NCBI GenBank assembly: GCA_964445745.1
Contig: CAYULU010000013.1
Coordinates: 1-41,478, forward strand
Direction: 5' to 3'
Origin: UBA1443 sp964445745
Lineage (GTDB): Bacteria; Omnitrophota; Omnitrophia; Omnitrophales; Aquincolibacteriaceae
DNA length: 41,478 nt
Positions 1-7,568 of the stretch are shown here, piece by piece; position 1 is the first letter of the stretch, and each line of letters opens with the position of its first letter. The translations under genes and the position numbers were made by a program. The notes beneath the pieces are model-generated. The model did not search any database. It was given only the letters and a program-made list of their open reading frames with translations, and had not been told where the DNA came from.

Positions 1-1
1 C

Positions 2-400
2 AATCAAAATTTCCAGGATTATTTTCAGCTATATCAATTTCATCAACGAAAAAGTCTGGATGAAAAACCGTTCTTGATTGTAATCTGGCGAATTTCAGTG
101 CCAGCCAGACTCGGGCAAAAGATTACAAGCTATTTTGAATTTTTGCGCTCTACCGAAAACGAGAATGGCAGATCAAATTCGCAATTACTTTCTCGTGCTT
201 ACTTAGAACCGGTTTCACAAGTGTTTCCAACCCGTTGGTTCGCAAGAGGTTTAAAAATACAAAAGAATCTCATCAAAACCAATTCGAACACCCAAACCTG
301 CCGCGAGGAACAGCCCGCATCGCACATGGCAGGGATTATCAGTAGATATCCGAAACTGCAATCTAACAATCTTAAACGTACCTTCGGCCCAACACGGTAA
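2..400 (+). CDS. Uncertain open frame at left edge (possible 3' end of a gene)
   Basis: A reading frame open from the left edge runs 132 codons to a TAA at 398-400. I do not recognise the product: it is rich in Arg, Ser, Asn and Gln, with no motif and no membrane segment. The DNA is more AT-rich than the atp genes downstream. A stop-free run of this length is suggestive but not proof of coding. Another frame (3-77) also ends in a stop and could instead be the true 3' end of the upstream gene. In that case 78-424 would be leader of the ATP synthase operon. I see no convincing promoter or terminator in 1-424. Confidence 0.22.
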   Translation, partial: NQNFQDYFQLYQFHQRKSLDEKPFLIVIWRISVPARLGQKITSYFEFLRSTENENGRSNSQLLSRAYLEPVSQVFPTRWFARGLKIQKNLIKTNSNTQTCREEQPASHMAGIISRYPKLQSNNLKRTFGPTR

Positions 401-424
401 GATCATCCACCATCAAAGGCTACA

Positions 425-652
425 ATGACCGTTCCTTTAAGACTTCTCAAAATGCTGGGGATTGCAATCACCATCCCCACAACGTTGATTTCGGGACCGC
501 TTGCTGGCTTTTTGATCGCAAGCTGGCTCATCAATAAGTGGAATTTTAGTCCGAACTGGATTATGATATGCATACTTTTGGGTCTTCTAGGTTCCTCGAT
601 CCAAACCACACGGCTCATTAAACACCTCTACAAGGAAAGTAGATCAAGCTAA
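425..652 (+). CDS. atpZ: AtpZ/AtpI-family F0F1 ATPase-associated protein
   Basis: A 75-residue protein with two predicted membrane helices (about 10-33 and 42-61) joined by a short loop containing Asn-Phe-Ser-Pro. The Gly-Pro-x-x-Gly pattern in helix 1 and the Gly-rich second helix fit the AtpZ/AtpI family (PF09527), which is usually encoded first in atp operons and is implicated in c-ring assembly or Mg2+/Ca2+ transport. The ATG at 425 is preceded by AAAGG at a workable distance. The stop is two bases before atpB, so the genes are almost certainly co-transcribed. The family call rests on topology, length and position. Confidence 0.75.
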   Translation: MTVPLRLLKMLGIAITIPTTLISGPLAGFLIASWLINKWNFSPNWIMICILLGLLGSSIQTTRLIKHLYKESRSS

Positions 653-654
653 CG

Positions 655-1503
655 ATGGAACATACAGTAACTCCACTTACACAGGCCGCTCACGCGGTCG
701 CTCAGTCGCACGGAGAAGCTCACGAACTTCCTAATTTTCTGGGCATCCTGAATCAACTTTTTCCGGATTGCACGATCTTTGATTTTTTCCATCGGTGGGA
801 AAACGTCATTTTTTCGGTTCTAGTGGTGGGGTTTATCAGCTGGCGGGCCATCGTCGCAGCCAAATCCGGGCAATTCATCCCAAAAAGTGCACAAAACGTT
901 TGGGAGGCAGTTACAGAAGGGCTCACCTCTTTTGTAACCGGAATTCTCGGCCCCAGAGGGATCGAACATGTGCCGTTTCTCGGAACTCTCTTCATTTATA
1001 TCCTTTTTGACAACTGGCTTGGACTGGTTCCCCTCATGAAATCTCCCACAAGTGCCTGGAGCACCACTATCGCACTCGCCCTGGTCACCATCGCGTATGT
1101 GCACACCATCGGGATCCGGGAACAAGGATTTTTAAATTACCTTAAACATATGGCGGGAAATCCGCAGGGGGTCGTGGGACTTGCGCTCATTCCTTTGATG
1201 CTCGTCATTAATGTCACCGTCGAATACCTGGCCGTTCCACTTTCCCTTTCCCTCCGGCTTTTCGCAAACATTTCCTCAGAAGACCGACTTCTTTACAAAT
1301 TCGCCGAACTGAACGTCATGTATAAATTTCTTCCCTTTTTCTTCCAGCTTTTTGCTAATATTCTTGTCATTATTTTCAGCCTCGTACAGGCGTTTGTCTT
1401 TCTATTGCTTTCAACGGTTTACATTTCACTCATCATGCCTCATGAGGATCACAGCCCGAAGGACACGCCTCAGGATCAAAAATTAAAAACTATTCATCAT
1501 TAA
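655..1503 (+). CDS. atpB: ATP synthase F0 subunit a
   Basis: Membrane subunit a (282 aa), which forms the two ion half-channels next to the c-ring. The essential arginine is visible at about R201 in the segment PLSLSLRLFAN, the family's signature helix, with acidic residues (E209, D210) following where the channel glutamate or aspartate is usual. Several hydrophobic helices span about 50-70, 105-127, 136-152, 173-200 and 225-262. Both termini are His-rich and hydrophilic. It follows atpZ by two bases and precedes atpE. A purine-rich AAGGAAAG lies further upstream than usual, so translational coupling to atpZ is likely. Confidence 0.96.
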   Translation: MEHTVTPLTQAAHAVAQSHGEAHELPNFLGILNQLFPDCTIFDFFHRWENVIFSVLVVGFISWRAIVAAKSGQFIPKSAQNVWEAVTEGLTSFVTGILGPRGIEHVPFLGTLFIYILFDNWLGLVPLMKSPTSAWSTTIALALVTIAYVHTIGIREQGFLNYLKHMAGNPQGVVGLALIPLMLVINVTVEYLAVPLSLSLRLFANISSEDRLLYKFAELNVMYKFLPFFFQLFANILVIIFSLVQAFVFLLLSTVYISLIMPHEDHSPKDTPQDQKLKTIHH

Positions 1504-1530
1504 CCATAAAACGCAGAAGGAGATTTTTTT

Positions 1531-1761
1531 ATGACCCCAGAAACCGCTTTAGGATTTGCACTACCCCTTGGCCTTGCCATCACCGCCTTTGGCTCCGCGC
1601 TTGCGCTCGGCAAAGCCGTGGCCGCAGCTATGGACGCGACGGGTCGCCAACCCGAGGCCTCCGGGAAAATCCTTGTCAATATGATGGCCGGTTGCGCCTT
1701 GATCGAAGCTCTGACGCTTTACGCGCTTGTTTTCGGTTTCGTGCTCATGGGCAAGATCTAG
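1531..1761 (+). CDS. atpE: ATP synthase F0 subunit c
   Basis: Hairpin proteolipid of the rotor ring (76 aa). Two hydrophobic helices are joined by the conserved polar loop RQPEA at 39-43. The ion-binding carboxylate is E59 in helix 2, followed by Y64. Aligned on the loop with Na+-type c subunits, the positions of the Na+ ligands Gln32 and Ser66 are L26 and A60 here, so proton coupling is more likely than sodium coupling (inference). The helix-1 glycine motif is partly replaced by alanines. AAGGAG at 1516-1521 gives a strong ribosome binding site, consistent with the high copy number of this subunit. Confidence 0.95.
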   Translation: MTPETALGFALPLGLAITAFGSALALGKAVAAAMDATGRQPEASGKILVNMMAGCALIEALTLYALVFGFVLMGKI

Positions 1762-1779
1762 TCGGGATCGTCGGGAACC

Positions 1780-2280
1780 ATGGAATATTTTCAGGAAAAC
1801 ATCCGCCTGGGTGAGGTTTTTGTTCAGCTCATTGCCTTCTTGATCGTTTTTTTTACACTCAAGAAATTCGCCTGGAAACCACTCACCAACGTCATCAAAT
1901 CCCGCCGGGAACGGATTGAACAGGAATGGGCGGGGATCGAAAAGATGAAATCGGAACTCGCCGCCCTAGAAACAGAATATCGCGCACACCTACAAAAGAT
2001 TGAAGAAGAATCGCGAGTCAAAATGCAGGAGGCCGTGCAAGACGGCCGCCGGATTGCGCGTGAAATCCAGGAAAAGGCTCGTACTGAGTCCCAAGCTTCT
2101 TTTGAAAAAGCAAAGGAAAACATTGAATTGGAATGTGAAAAGGCACGGATCAACCTTCGGCGAGAAATCGCAAAGCTTTCCCTCCAGATCGCTGAAAAGG
2201 TGGTTCGGGAAAAAATGGACTCGTCTCAGCACGAAAAAAAGGCCCTGGAACTTATCGAGGAACTTGAGGGTAAATTATGA
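1780..2280 (+). CDS. atpF: ATP synthase F0 subunit b
   Basis: Peripheral stalk subunit b (166 aa). One N-terminal membrane helix (about 13-31) is followed by a long, highly charged Glu/Lys/Arg helix that would form the dimeric stator coiled coil reaching to subunit delta. Length is normal for bacterial b subunits. It lies 18 bases after atpE, and its stop codon overlaps the start of atpH in an ATGA, which indicates translational coupling. Confidence 0.93.
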   Translation: MEYFQENIRLGEVFVQLIAFLIVFFTLKKFAWKPLTNVIKSRRERIEQEWAGIEKMKSELAALETEYRAHLQKIEEESRVKMQEAVQDGRRIAREIQEKARTESQASFEKAKENIELECEKARINLRREIAKLSLQIAEKVVREKMDSSQHEKKALELIEELEGKL

Positions 2281-2816
2281 ACATGACCCTCGTAAGCGTC
2301 CGTTACGCACGCGCCCTCTTTGAACTCGCCGGGCAATCGGGGGAACTGGTCCCAACAGACCAGTGGCTAACCCGTTTTTCGGAAGAAACAAAACGCTATC
2401 CAAAGGTGCGTTCGCTCATGCAAAATCCTATTATCTCCACAGTTGAAAAAACCGCTTTCCTGGAGAAACTGTTCCCGGTAAGCATACCTGTGCTCCTTAA
2501 GAATTTTCTGAAAGTTCTTGTCGAAAAAAAACGTTTTCTGCTTTTTCCGGAAATTCGAGATATTTTTCACGCCATGTTTGAGCAACAACAAGGGATCCTC
2601 GAAGTAGAACTATTATCGGCCACTCCGTTCTCAGGAAAACTCCAGGAAAAACTCAAGCAGGTTCTCGGATTGAAACTTCGCTCCGAGATTCGAATCATTC
2701 CCAGAACGGAACCTTCCCTGCTTGGCGGGTTTTTGCTCCGCTTTGCCGGTAAAGAAATCGATTGTTCTTTTAAAAACCGTTTTTATGAGATTGAACAGCA
2801 ATTATTAACCCGTTAA
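2277..2816 (+). CDS. atpH: ATP synthase F1 subunit delta
   Basis: Stator subunit delta (OSCP family, 179 aa), which links the b stalk to the top of the alpha3-beta3 hexamer. The N-terminal SVRYARALFELA segment and the C-terminal pattern around LLGGFLLRFAGKEIDCS are typical of the family, and length is normal. The ATG at 2277 overlaps the atpF stop by 4 bases. A second ATG two codons on (2283) is possible. An 85-base gap with an inverted repeat follows before atpA. Confidence 0.93.
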   Translation: MNMTLVSVRYARALFELAGQSGELVPTDQWLTRFSEETKRYPKVRSLMQNPIISTVEKTAFLEKLFPVSIPVLLKNFLKVLVEKKRFLLFPEIRDIFHAMFEQQQGILEVELLSATPFSGKLQEKLKQVLGLKLRSEIRIIPRTEPSLLGGFLLRFAGKEIDCSFKNRFYEIEQQLLTR

Positions 2817-2832
2817 AAAAGGGAAATAGGTT

Positions 2833-2867
2833 GTAAGGGATAGGCAAAAAACTTGCTCGATCCTTAC
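2833..2867 (+). repeat. Inverted repeat between atpH and atpA
   Basis: GTAAGG at 2833-2838 pairs with CCTTAC at 2862-2867, and inside it GCAA pairs with TTGC, giving an interrupted stem-loop in the 85-base gap before atpA. There is no T-tract directly after it, so it does not look like an intrinsic terminator. A role in mRNA processing or stability is inferred only. Confidence 0.4.
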
Positions 2868-2901
2868 CCTCTAGACCACACCCTGAGTTTCGAAGGAACT
2901 T

Positions 2902-4401
2902 ATGCTAAAACCCGAAGAAGTCACACAAATTATTGAAAAAGAAATTCAGAAATACCAAACCAAGCTATCCCTTGAATCCGTTGGATACGTGCTTCAGGTC
3001 GGGGATGGGATCGCCCGTGTCTACGGTCTTGATGAAGCCATGGCCGGAGAACTGGTCCTGTTCCATAACGGAGTCTCAGGCATGGTGCTCAACCTTGAGC
3101 ACCACCATGTCGGAGTCGTGATCTTCGGCGCTGACCGGGAAATCAAAGAAGGCGATCAGGTCAAAAGAACGGGCAAAATCGCTCAGGTCCCGGTCGGAGA
3201 AGGCCTGAAGGGACGGGTCGTCAATCCCCTCGGAGACCCTATCGACGGCAAAGGGCCTGTCATTTCTACCAAAATGCGCCCCGTCGAATCGATCCCCCCT
3301 TCCGTTGTCGAACGCCAACCCGTCAAGGAACCTCTCCAAACCGGCATTAAGGCGATTGACTCTATGATCCCGATTGGACGGGGCCAGCGTGAACTTGTGA
3401 TCGGTGACCGTCAAACGGGGAAAACTGCGATCCTGATCGATGCGATTATTAATCAAAAAAATTCGGGGGTTCATTGTATCTATGTCGCAATCGGCCAGAA
3501 ACTCTCGACCGTCGTGGCCATCCGGGACACTCTTGAAAAATATGGAGCCATGGAATACACCACGATCGTATCGGCCTCATCCGAAGATCCGGCACCTCTT
3601 CAATACCTCGCGCCTTATTCCGGGGCCGCAATCGGCGAAGAATCCATGTATTCGGGAAAACATGCGCTCGTGGTCTATGACGACCTGTCAAAACATGCAA
3701 CAGCCTACCGTCAGCTCTCGCTCCTTTTACAGAGACCCCCGGGACGCGAAGCTTTCCCCGGAGACGTTTTTTATCTTCATTCCCGCCTTCTGGAACGTGC
3801 CGCCAAGCTACACGACGATCTCGGAGGCGGATCCATGACCGCCCTCCCGGTCATCGAAACCCAACTTGGCGATATTTCGGCGTACATTCCCACCAACGTT
3901 ATTTCGATTACGGACGGACAGATCTACCTGGAGAGTGACCTCTTTTTTGCCGGCGTCCGCCCCGCGATTAATGTTGGATTGTCAGTTTCACGTGTGGGGG
4001 GAAACGCGCAGACCAAAGCGATGAAGCAGGTTGCGGGAATGCTCAGACTTGCGCTCGCCCAGTATCGCGAACTCCAGGCTTTTGCACAATTGTCCACGGA
4101 TCTTGATAAGGCAACCAAAGATCAGCTTGCCCGGGGCGAACGTATGACCGAGCTCCTCAAGCAAAACGATTTAAGCCCCATGCCTCTCGAGCACCAAGTC
4201 GTCACCATCTTTGCCGGAAATGAAGGCCTTCTGGATGATATTCCCATCGAAAAGATCAAAGATTTTGAAAAGGGTCTCCTCGATTTTATCGACAAGAATT
4301 ATCTGGATGTTTTCCATGAGATCTCTGAGAAAAAAACAATTTCAGACGCATTAAAAGAAAAAATGAAGAAGGCAGTCTTAAAATTCAAAAATACTTTTTA
4401 A
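2902..4401 (+). CDS. atpA: ATP synthase F1 subunit alpha
   Basis: Non-catalytic nucleotide-binding subunit alpha (499 aa) of the F1 head. The P-loop GDRQTGKT is at 168-175, and the conserved stretches around residues 100-115 and the SVSRVGG segment near 365 are typical. Length matches the family. It starts 85 bases after atpH with GAAGGAAC as ribosome binding site. The N-terminal helix (about residues 1-25) would contact subunit delta. Confidence 0.97.
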   Translation: MLKPEEVTQIIEKEIQKYQTKLSLESVGYVLQVGDGIARVYGLDEAMAGELVLFHNGVSGMVLNLEHHHVGVVIFGADREIKEGDQVKRTGKIAQVPVGEGLKGRVVNPLGDPIDGKGPVISTKMRPVESIPPSVVERQPVKEPLQTGIKAIDSMIPIGRGQRELVIGDRQTGKTAILIDAIINQKNSGVHCIYVAIGQKLSTVVAIRDTLEKYGAMEYTTIVSASSEDPAPLQYLAPYSGAAIGEESMYSGKHALVVYDDLSKHATAYRQLSLLLQRPPGREAFPGDVFYLHSRLLERAAKLHDDLGGGSMTALPVIETQLGDISAYIPTNVISITDGQIYLESDLFFAGVRPAINVGLSVSRVGGNAQTKAMKQVAGMLRLALAQYRELQAFAQLSTDLDKATKDQLARGERMTELLKQNDLSPMPLEHQVVTIFAGNEGLLDDIPIEKIKDFEKGLLDFIDKNYLDVFHEISEKKTISDALKEKMKKAVLKFKNTF

Positions 4402-4403
4402 TA

Positions 4404-4445
4404 GGGGCTCCGGCGAACGCCAAACGTTTGCGTTTTCCATCCCCC
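4404..4445 (+). repeat. Inverted repeat between atpA and atpG
   Basis: The 60-base gap holds AACGC(C)AAAC at 4416-4425 facing GTTTGCGTT at 4426-4434, a near-perfect hairpin centred on the 10-bp palindrome CAAACGTTTG. GGGG at 4404-4407 and the C-run at 4441-4445 could extend the pairing. There is no terminator-like T-tract. Confidence 0.45.
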
Positions 4446-4461
4446 GTTTTCCGAGAGAAAT

Positions 4462-5325
4462 ATGAGCGGCCAATTACGCACGATTAAAAACCGGATCCGA
4501 AGTATCGAAAGCACGAAAAAGATTACTCGCGCCATGGAAATGGTGTCCGCTGCCAAATTGAAGCGTTTTCAGAAACTTCTCTATCAGGCAACTCCGTACG
4601 CGCAGGCTCTTGAAAAACTGCTCGCAAATATTCTGGGATCTTCTTCAAGTTGCCATCATCCTCTGCTTGCGGAGCGGGAGGAAAAGCAATGCGCCCTCCT
4701 GGTGGTCACATCCGATACCGGATTGTGCGGATCTTTTAACATGGATCTCATCCAGGAAACCCGGCGCTTTATTGAATCCCGGCCCAAGAAACCCCTTTTG
4801 ATCGGATTGGGGAAAATCGGAATCAACGCCTTGTCGCGAGATCACCATACCTGGCACACGATGGTTAAAGATACAAAAACAGCTGATGTCGAATCGACCG
4901 TCAAAAAAATTGAGCTTCTTATGGAAGCCCTTTTCCGCGAACGGGTCGTGGATGCAGTGTACGTAACCCGGGCCAAATTCGTAACCCAATCTGCCTATAA
5001 AGCCATCACTGAAAAAATTCTTCCGTTTTCAGTCCCCCAAAAAGGTGGGGGTCTCGCTCATTCATTACCTTATATTTTTGAACCTTCACCGGAATTTCTT
5101 TTTACACGGCTGATTCCAATGATTTTTGAAGTGAAAGTCCGCGAATTTTTTCTGGAGTCTTTTGTCGCCGAACAAACCGCTCGCATGGAGGCCATGCATC
5201 TTGCCACCAAAAATGCGGGAGAGCTGATCGATTCGCTGACATTAGCAAGAAACAAGATCCGCCAGGCAGCCATCACCAAAGAACTGATCGAAATCGTTTC
5301 AGGATCAAGAGCTTTAAAAACCTAG
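4462..5325 (+). CDS. atpG: ATP synthase F1 subunit gamma
   Basis: Central rotor shaft (287 aa). The N-terminal helix carries the family signature (IKNRIRSIESTKKITRAMEM at about 8-27), and the C-terminal helix RMEAMHLATKNAGELI with LARNKIRQAAITKELIEI closes the coiled coil inside the hexamer. The Rossmann-like middle holds TSDTGLCGSFN. Length is normal. It is preceded by GAGAGAAAT near the ATG and followed by an 81-base gap with a large inverted repeat before atpD. Confidence 0.96.
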   Translation: MSGQLRTIKNRIRSIESTKKITRAMEMVSAAKLKRFQKLLYQATPYAQALEKLLANILGSSSSCHHPLLAEREEKQCALLVVTSDTGLCGSFNMDLIQETRRFIESRPKKPLLIGLGKIGINALSRDHHTWHTMVKDTKTADVESTVKKIELLMEALFRERVVDAVYVTRAKFVTQSAYKAITEKILPFSVPQKGGGLAHSLPYIFEPSPEFLFTRLIPMIFEVKVREFFLESFVAEQTARMEAMHLATKNAGELIDSLTLARNKIRQAAITKELIEIVSGSRALKT

Positions 5326-5328
5326 CTA

Positions 5329-5396
5329 CAAAGACACACACCACAAAGCCACAGGGTAATTCGTGTGGCGTGTGGCCTTGTGGCATGTCACTTTTG
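5329..5396 (+). repeat. Large imperfect inverted repeat between atpG and atpD
   Basis: The left arm (5329-5354, built from CACA/CCACAAAGCCACA) and the right arm (5370-5396, GTGTGGCCTTGTGGCATG and onward) are imperfect reverse complements of about 25 bases, so nearly the whole atpG-atpD gap can fold into one long stem ending just before the ribosome binding site GAGGAG of atpD. No T-tract follows. It may be a mobile or REP-like intergenic repeat, or an mRNA stability element. Confidence 0.55.
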
Positions 5397-5406
5397 AGGA
5401 GTTTTT

Positions 5407-6816
5407 ATGTCATCCGGTAAAATCATTCAAGTCATGGGTCCCAGCGTCGACGTCGAGTTTGAGGCCGGGCAGTTGCCTTCTATTTTAAATGCGCTGGAGG
5501 TCGATATCCCGGGCACTGAGCCGAGAAAACTCGTCCTCGAGGTCGCCCAGCATACCGGCGACAACGTGGTCCGGTGTATCGCGCTGGCTTCCACCGACGG
5601 GTTGGTTCGCGGAATGCCGGTTCGAGACACCAAAGCGCCGATTTCGGTTCCCGTTGGGGATCAAACGCTCGGCCGCGTGTTCAATCTTTTAGGAGACCCC
5701 ATCGACAAAGTAGGACCTTTGAAAAATCCGGAAAAACGATATGTCATTCATAGGGCACCGCCTTCTTTTGAGGAATTGCTTCCGGTCAAATCGATCCTCG
5801 AAACCGGAATCAAGGTCATTGATCTCCTCGCTCCTTACCCCAAGGGGGGAAAGGTCGGACTGTTCGGCGGCGCGGGAGTTGGGAAAACCGTGGTTGTTAT
5901 GGAACTCATCCATTCAATCGCAACCGAGCACGGCGGCGTCTCCGTCTTCTGCGGTGTCGGCGAACGCACGCGTGAAGGCAATGATTTGTGGCTGGAGCTT
6001 AAGGAATCGGGAGTCATTAAAAAAACAGCCATGGTCTTTGGACAAATGAATGAACCGCCCGGCGCACGACTTCGGGTAGCCTTAAGCGGTCTCTCCATGG
6101 CGGAATATTTCCGTGATGAAGAACATCAAGACGTTCTGGTGTTTGTCGATAACGTTTTTCGATTTACTCAGGCGGGAGCGGAAGTTTCAGCTCTTCTCGG
6201 ACGGATGCCGTCCGCCGTCGGCTATCAGCCAAACCTCGGGACTGAAATGGCGGAGCTCCAGGAACGAATCGCATCCACCCAAGCCGGTTCTATCACCTCG
6301 GTTCAGGCCATCTACGTCCCAGCCGATGACCTTACCGATCCGGCTCCGGCCACCGCTTTCTCGCATCTTGACGGAGTGACGGTTCTGTCGCGCCAGATTG
6401 TCGAACTCGGCATTTATCCTGCGGTCGATCCCCTCGCCTCAACTTCGCGTATGCTCGACCCGCGAATCGTTGGGGAGGATCATTACAATACCGCGCGCGA
6501 AGTGCAACGAATCCTCCAGCATTACAAAGATCTTCGCGACATCATTGCCATCCTTGGGATGAATGAGCTTTCCCAGGAAGATAAGAAAACGGTTATGCGG
6601 GCAAGGAAACTCGAGAAATTCTTGTCCCAGCCGTTCTTTGTGGCAGAAGCTTTTACGGGACGCAAAGGCCGGTACGTCCATCTGAAAGATACGATTGCCA
6701 GTTTTAAGAAAATCATCTCCGGCGATTTGGACGATGTGCCCGAACAATGTTTTTTTATGTGTGGTGGAATTGAAGACGTTCTCGAAAATCACGAAAAAAT
6801 GAAAATTACGAAATAA
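5407..6816 (+). CDS. atpD: ATP synthase F1 subunit beta
   Basis: Catalytic subunit beta (469 aa), which makes ATP at the alpha-beta interface. The P-loop GGAGVGKT is at 154-161, the GERTREGNDL segment carries the catalytic glutamate, and ALLGRMPSAVGYQP is the family signature. The DELSEED torque loop appears as NELSQED at 386-392, an ordinary variant. Length is normal. GAGGAG lies five bases before the ATG. Confidence 0.98.
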   Translation: MSSGKIIQVMGPSVDVEFEAGQLPSILNALEVDIPGTEPRKLVLEVAQHTGDNVVRCIALASTDGLVRGMPVRDTKAPISVPVGDQTLGRVFNLLGDPIDKVGPLKNPEKRYVIHRAPPSFEELLPVKSILETGIKVIDLLAPYPKGGKVGLFGGAGVGKTVVVMELIHSIATEHGGVSVFCGVGERTREGNDLWLELKESGVIKKTAMVFGQMNEPPGARLRVALSGLSMAEYFRDEEHQDVLVFVDNVFRFTQAGAEVSALLGRMPSAVGYQPNLGTEMAELQERIASTQAGSITSVQAIYVPADDLTDPAPATAFSHLDGVTVLSRQIVELGIYPAVDPLASTSRMLDPRIVGEDHYNTAREVQRILQHYKDLRDIIAILGMNELSQEDKKTVMRARKLEKFLSQPFFVAEAFTGRKGRYVHLKDTIASFKKIISGDLDDVPEQCFFMCGGIEDVLENHEKMKITK

Positions 6817-6878
6817 CACGAGAGGATCTTGGTATTCGAGGGTTGGCAACTTCGAAGCCTTCGTTCCGGAGAACCCTG

Positions 6879-7160
6879 ATGAATGAGCCCATTTACACTT
6901 TAGAAATCGTGACCCCGCAAGGCATTGCTTACACGGGGCGGGCGGCACACACCCTTATCCCCGTCAATCATGGATATGTGGGTGTCCTGGCCCACCACGC
7001 ACCCTATCTGACCGCATCTTCCGGCGGGCGGCTCACGATCCGTGAGGGAACCGGGCTTGTTCGTGAATTTACTGTCGGAGACGGTTTTTTTGAAGTTAAC
7101 GGAAATCGTGCCGTTTTTCTCACTAAAACCTGTAAAAAAAACGAGGACACCCCCGTTTAA
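6879..7160 (+). CDS. atpC: ATP synthase F1 subunit epsilon, short form
   Basis: Epsilon subunit reduced to the N-terminal beta-sandwich (93 aa from the ATG at 6879). The start is chosen because the family begins at YTLEIVTPQG and CGGAGAA lies just upstream. An ATG at 6843 would add 12 residues with no family match. The two C-terminal helices that inhibit ATP hydrolysis in E. coli and Bacillus are absent: the protein ends soon after the sandwich with a charged tail. Short epsilon subunits of this kind are known in other phyla, so this is likely natural and not truncation. It closes the atp operon. Confidence 0.88.
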   Translation: MNEPIYTLEIVTPQGIAYTGRAAHTLIPVNHGYVGVLAHHAPYLTASSGGRLTIREGTGLVREFTVGDGFFEVNGNRAVFLTKTCKKNEDTPV

Positions 7161-7196
7161 CCTGCGCGTCCATCCTGAACTTACAACGGAGAACCC

Positions 7197-7544
7197 ATGA
7201 TCAGAAGAAATCATTCGCGGGACGTGGAAACACGGAGCAACATGCGCAGAGGCATCGGACAAATCACGGTCACCCATTATCTCAAACCGGATGAACTGAA
7301 AGCCCGGACCCGCCTTTGTGCAGAATTACAGATCCCTGCGGGAGCAAGTATCGGTACGCACGAACACACTGATGAGGACGAAATCTACATCATTCATCAG
7401 GGGAAAGGTATGATGACAGACAGTGACCAAGAGTTTGAAGTTACGCCGGGCGACACCATCGTGACCGGCCAGGGCGCCTCCCACTCGATCCGGAACCATG
7501 GTTCTGAAGACCTGGTCATTACCGCGATCATTATCAAATACTAG
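7197..7544 (+). CDS. Small single-domain cupin protein
   Basis: A 115-residue cupin. Motif 1 is seen as H55-x-H57 with acidic E60/E62 and a following Gly-Lys-Gly, and motif 2 contains PGD and H96 (GASHSI), giving a plausible His3-Glu metal site. Single-domain cupins range from isomerases and dioxygenases to sugar-binding regulators, so the substrate cannot be named. A good ribosome binding site (CGGAG) precedes the ATG. It sits 36 bases after atpC and 24 bases before the alcohol dehydrogenase, so it may be read through from the atp operon or share a transcript with the dehydrogenase. Confidence 0.85.
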   Translation: MIRRNHSRDVETRSNMRRGIGQITVTHYLKPDELKARTRLCAELQIPAGASIGTHEHTDEDEIYIIHQGKGMMTDSDQEFEVTPGDTIVTGQGASHSIRNHGSEDLVITAIIIKY

Positions 7545-7568
7545 AATTTCAGATTTGAGATTTTGAAT

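Noticed and set aside
1531..1761. Sodium-type ATP synthase
   Set aside because: The Na+ ligand positions in subunit c are Leu and Ala.
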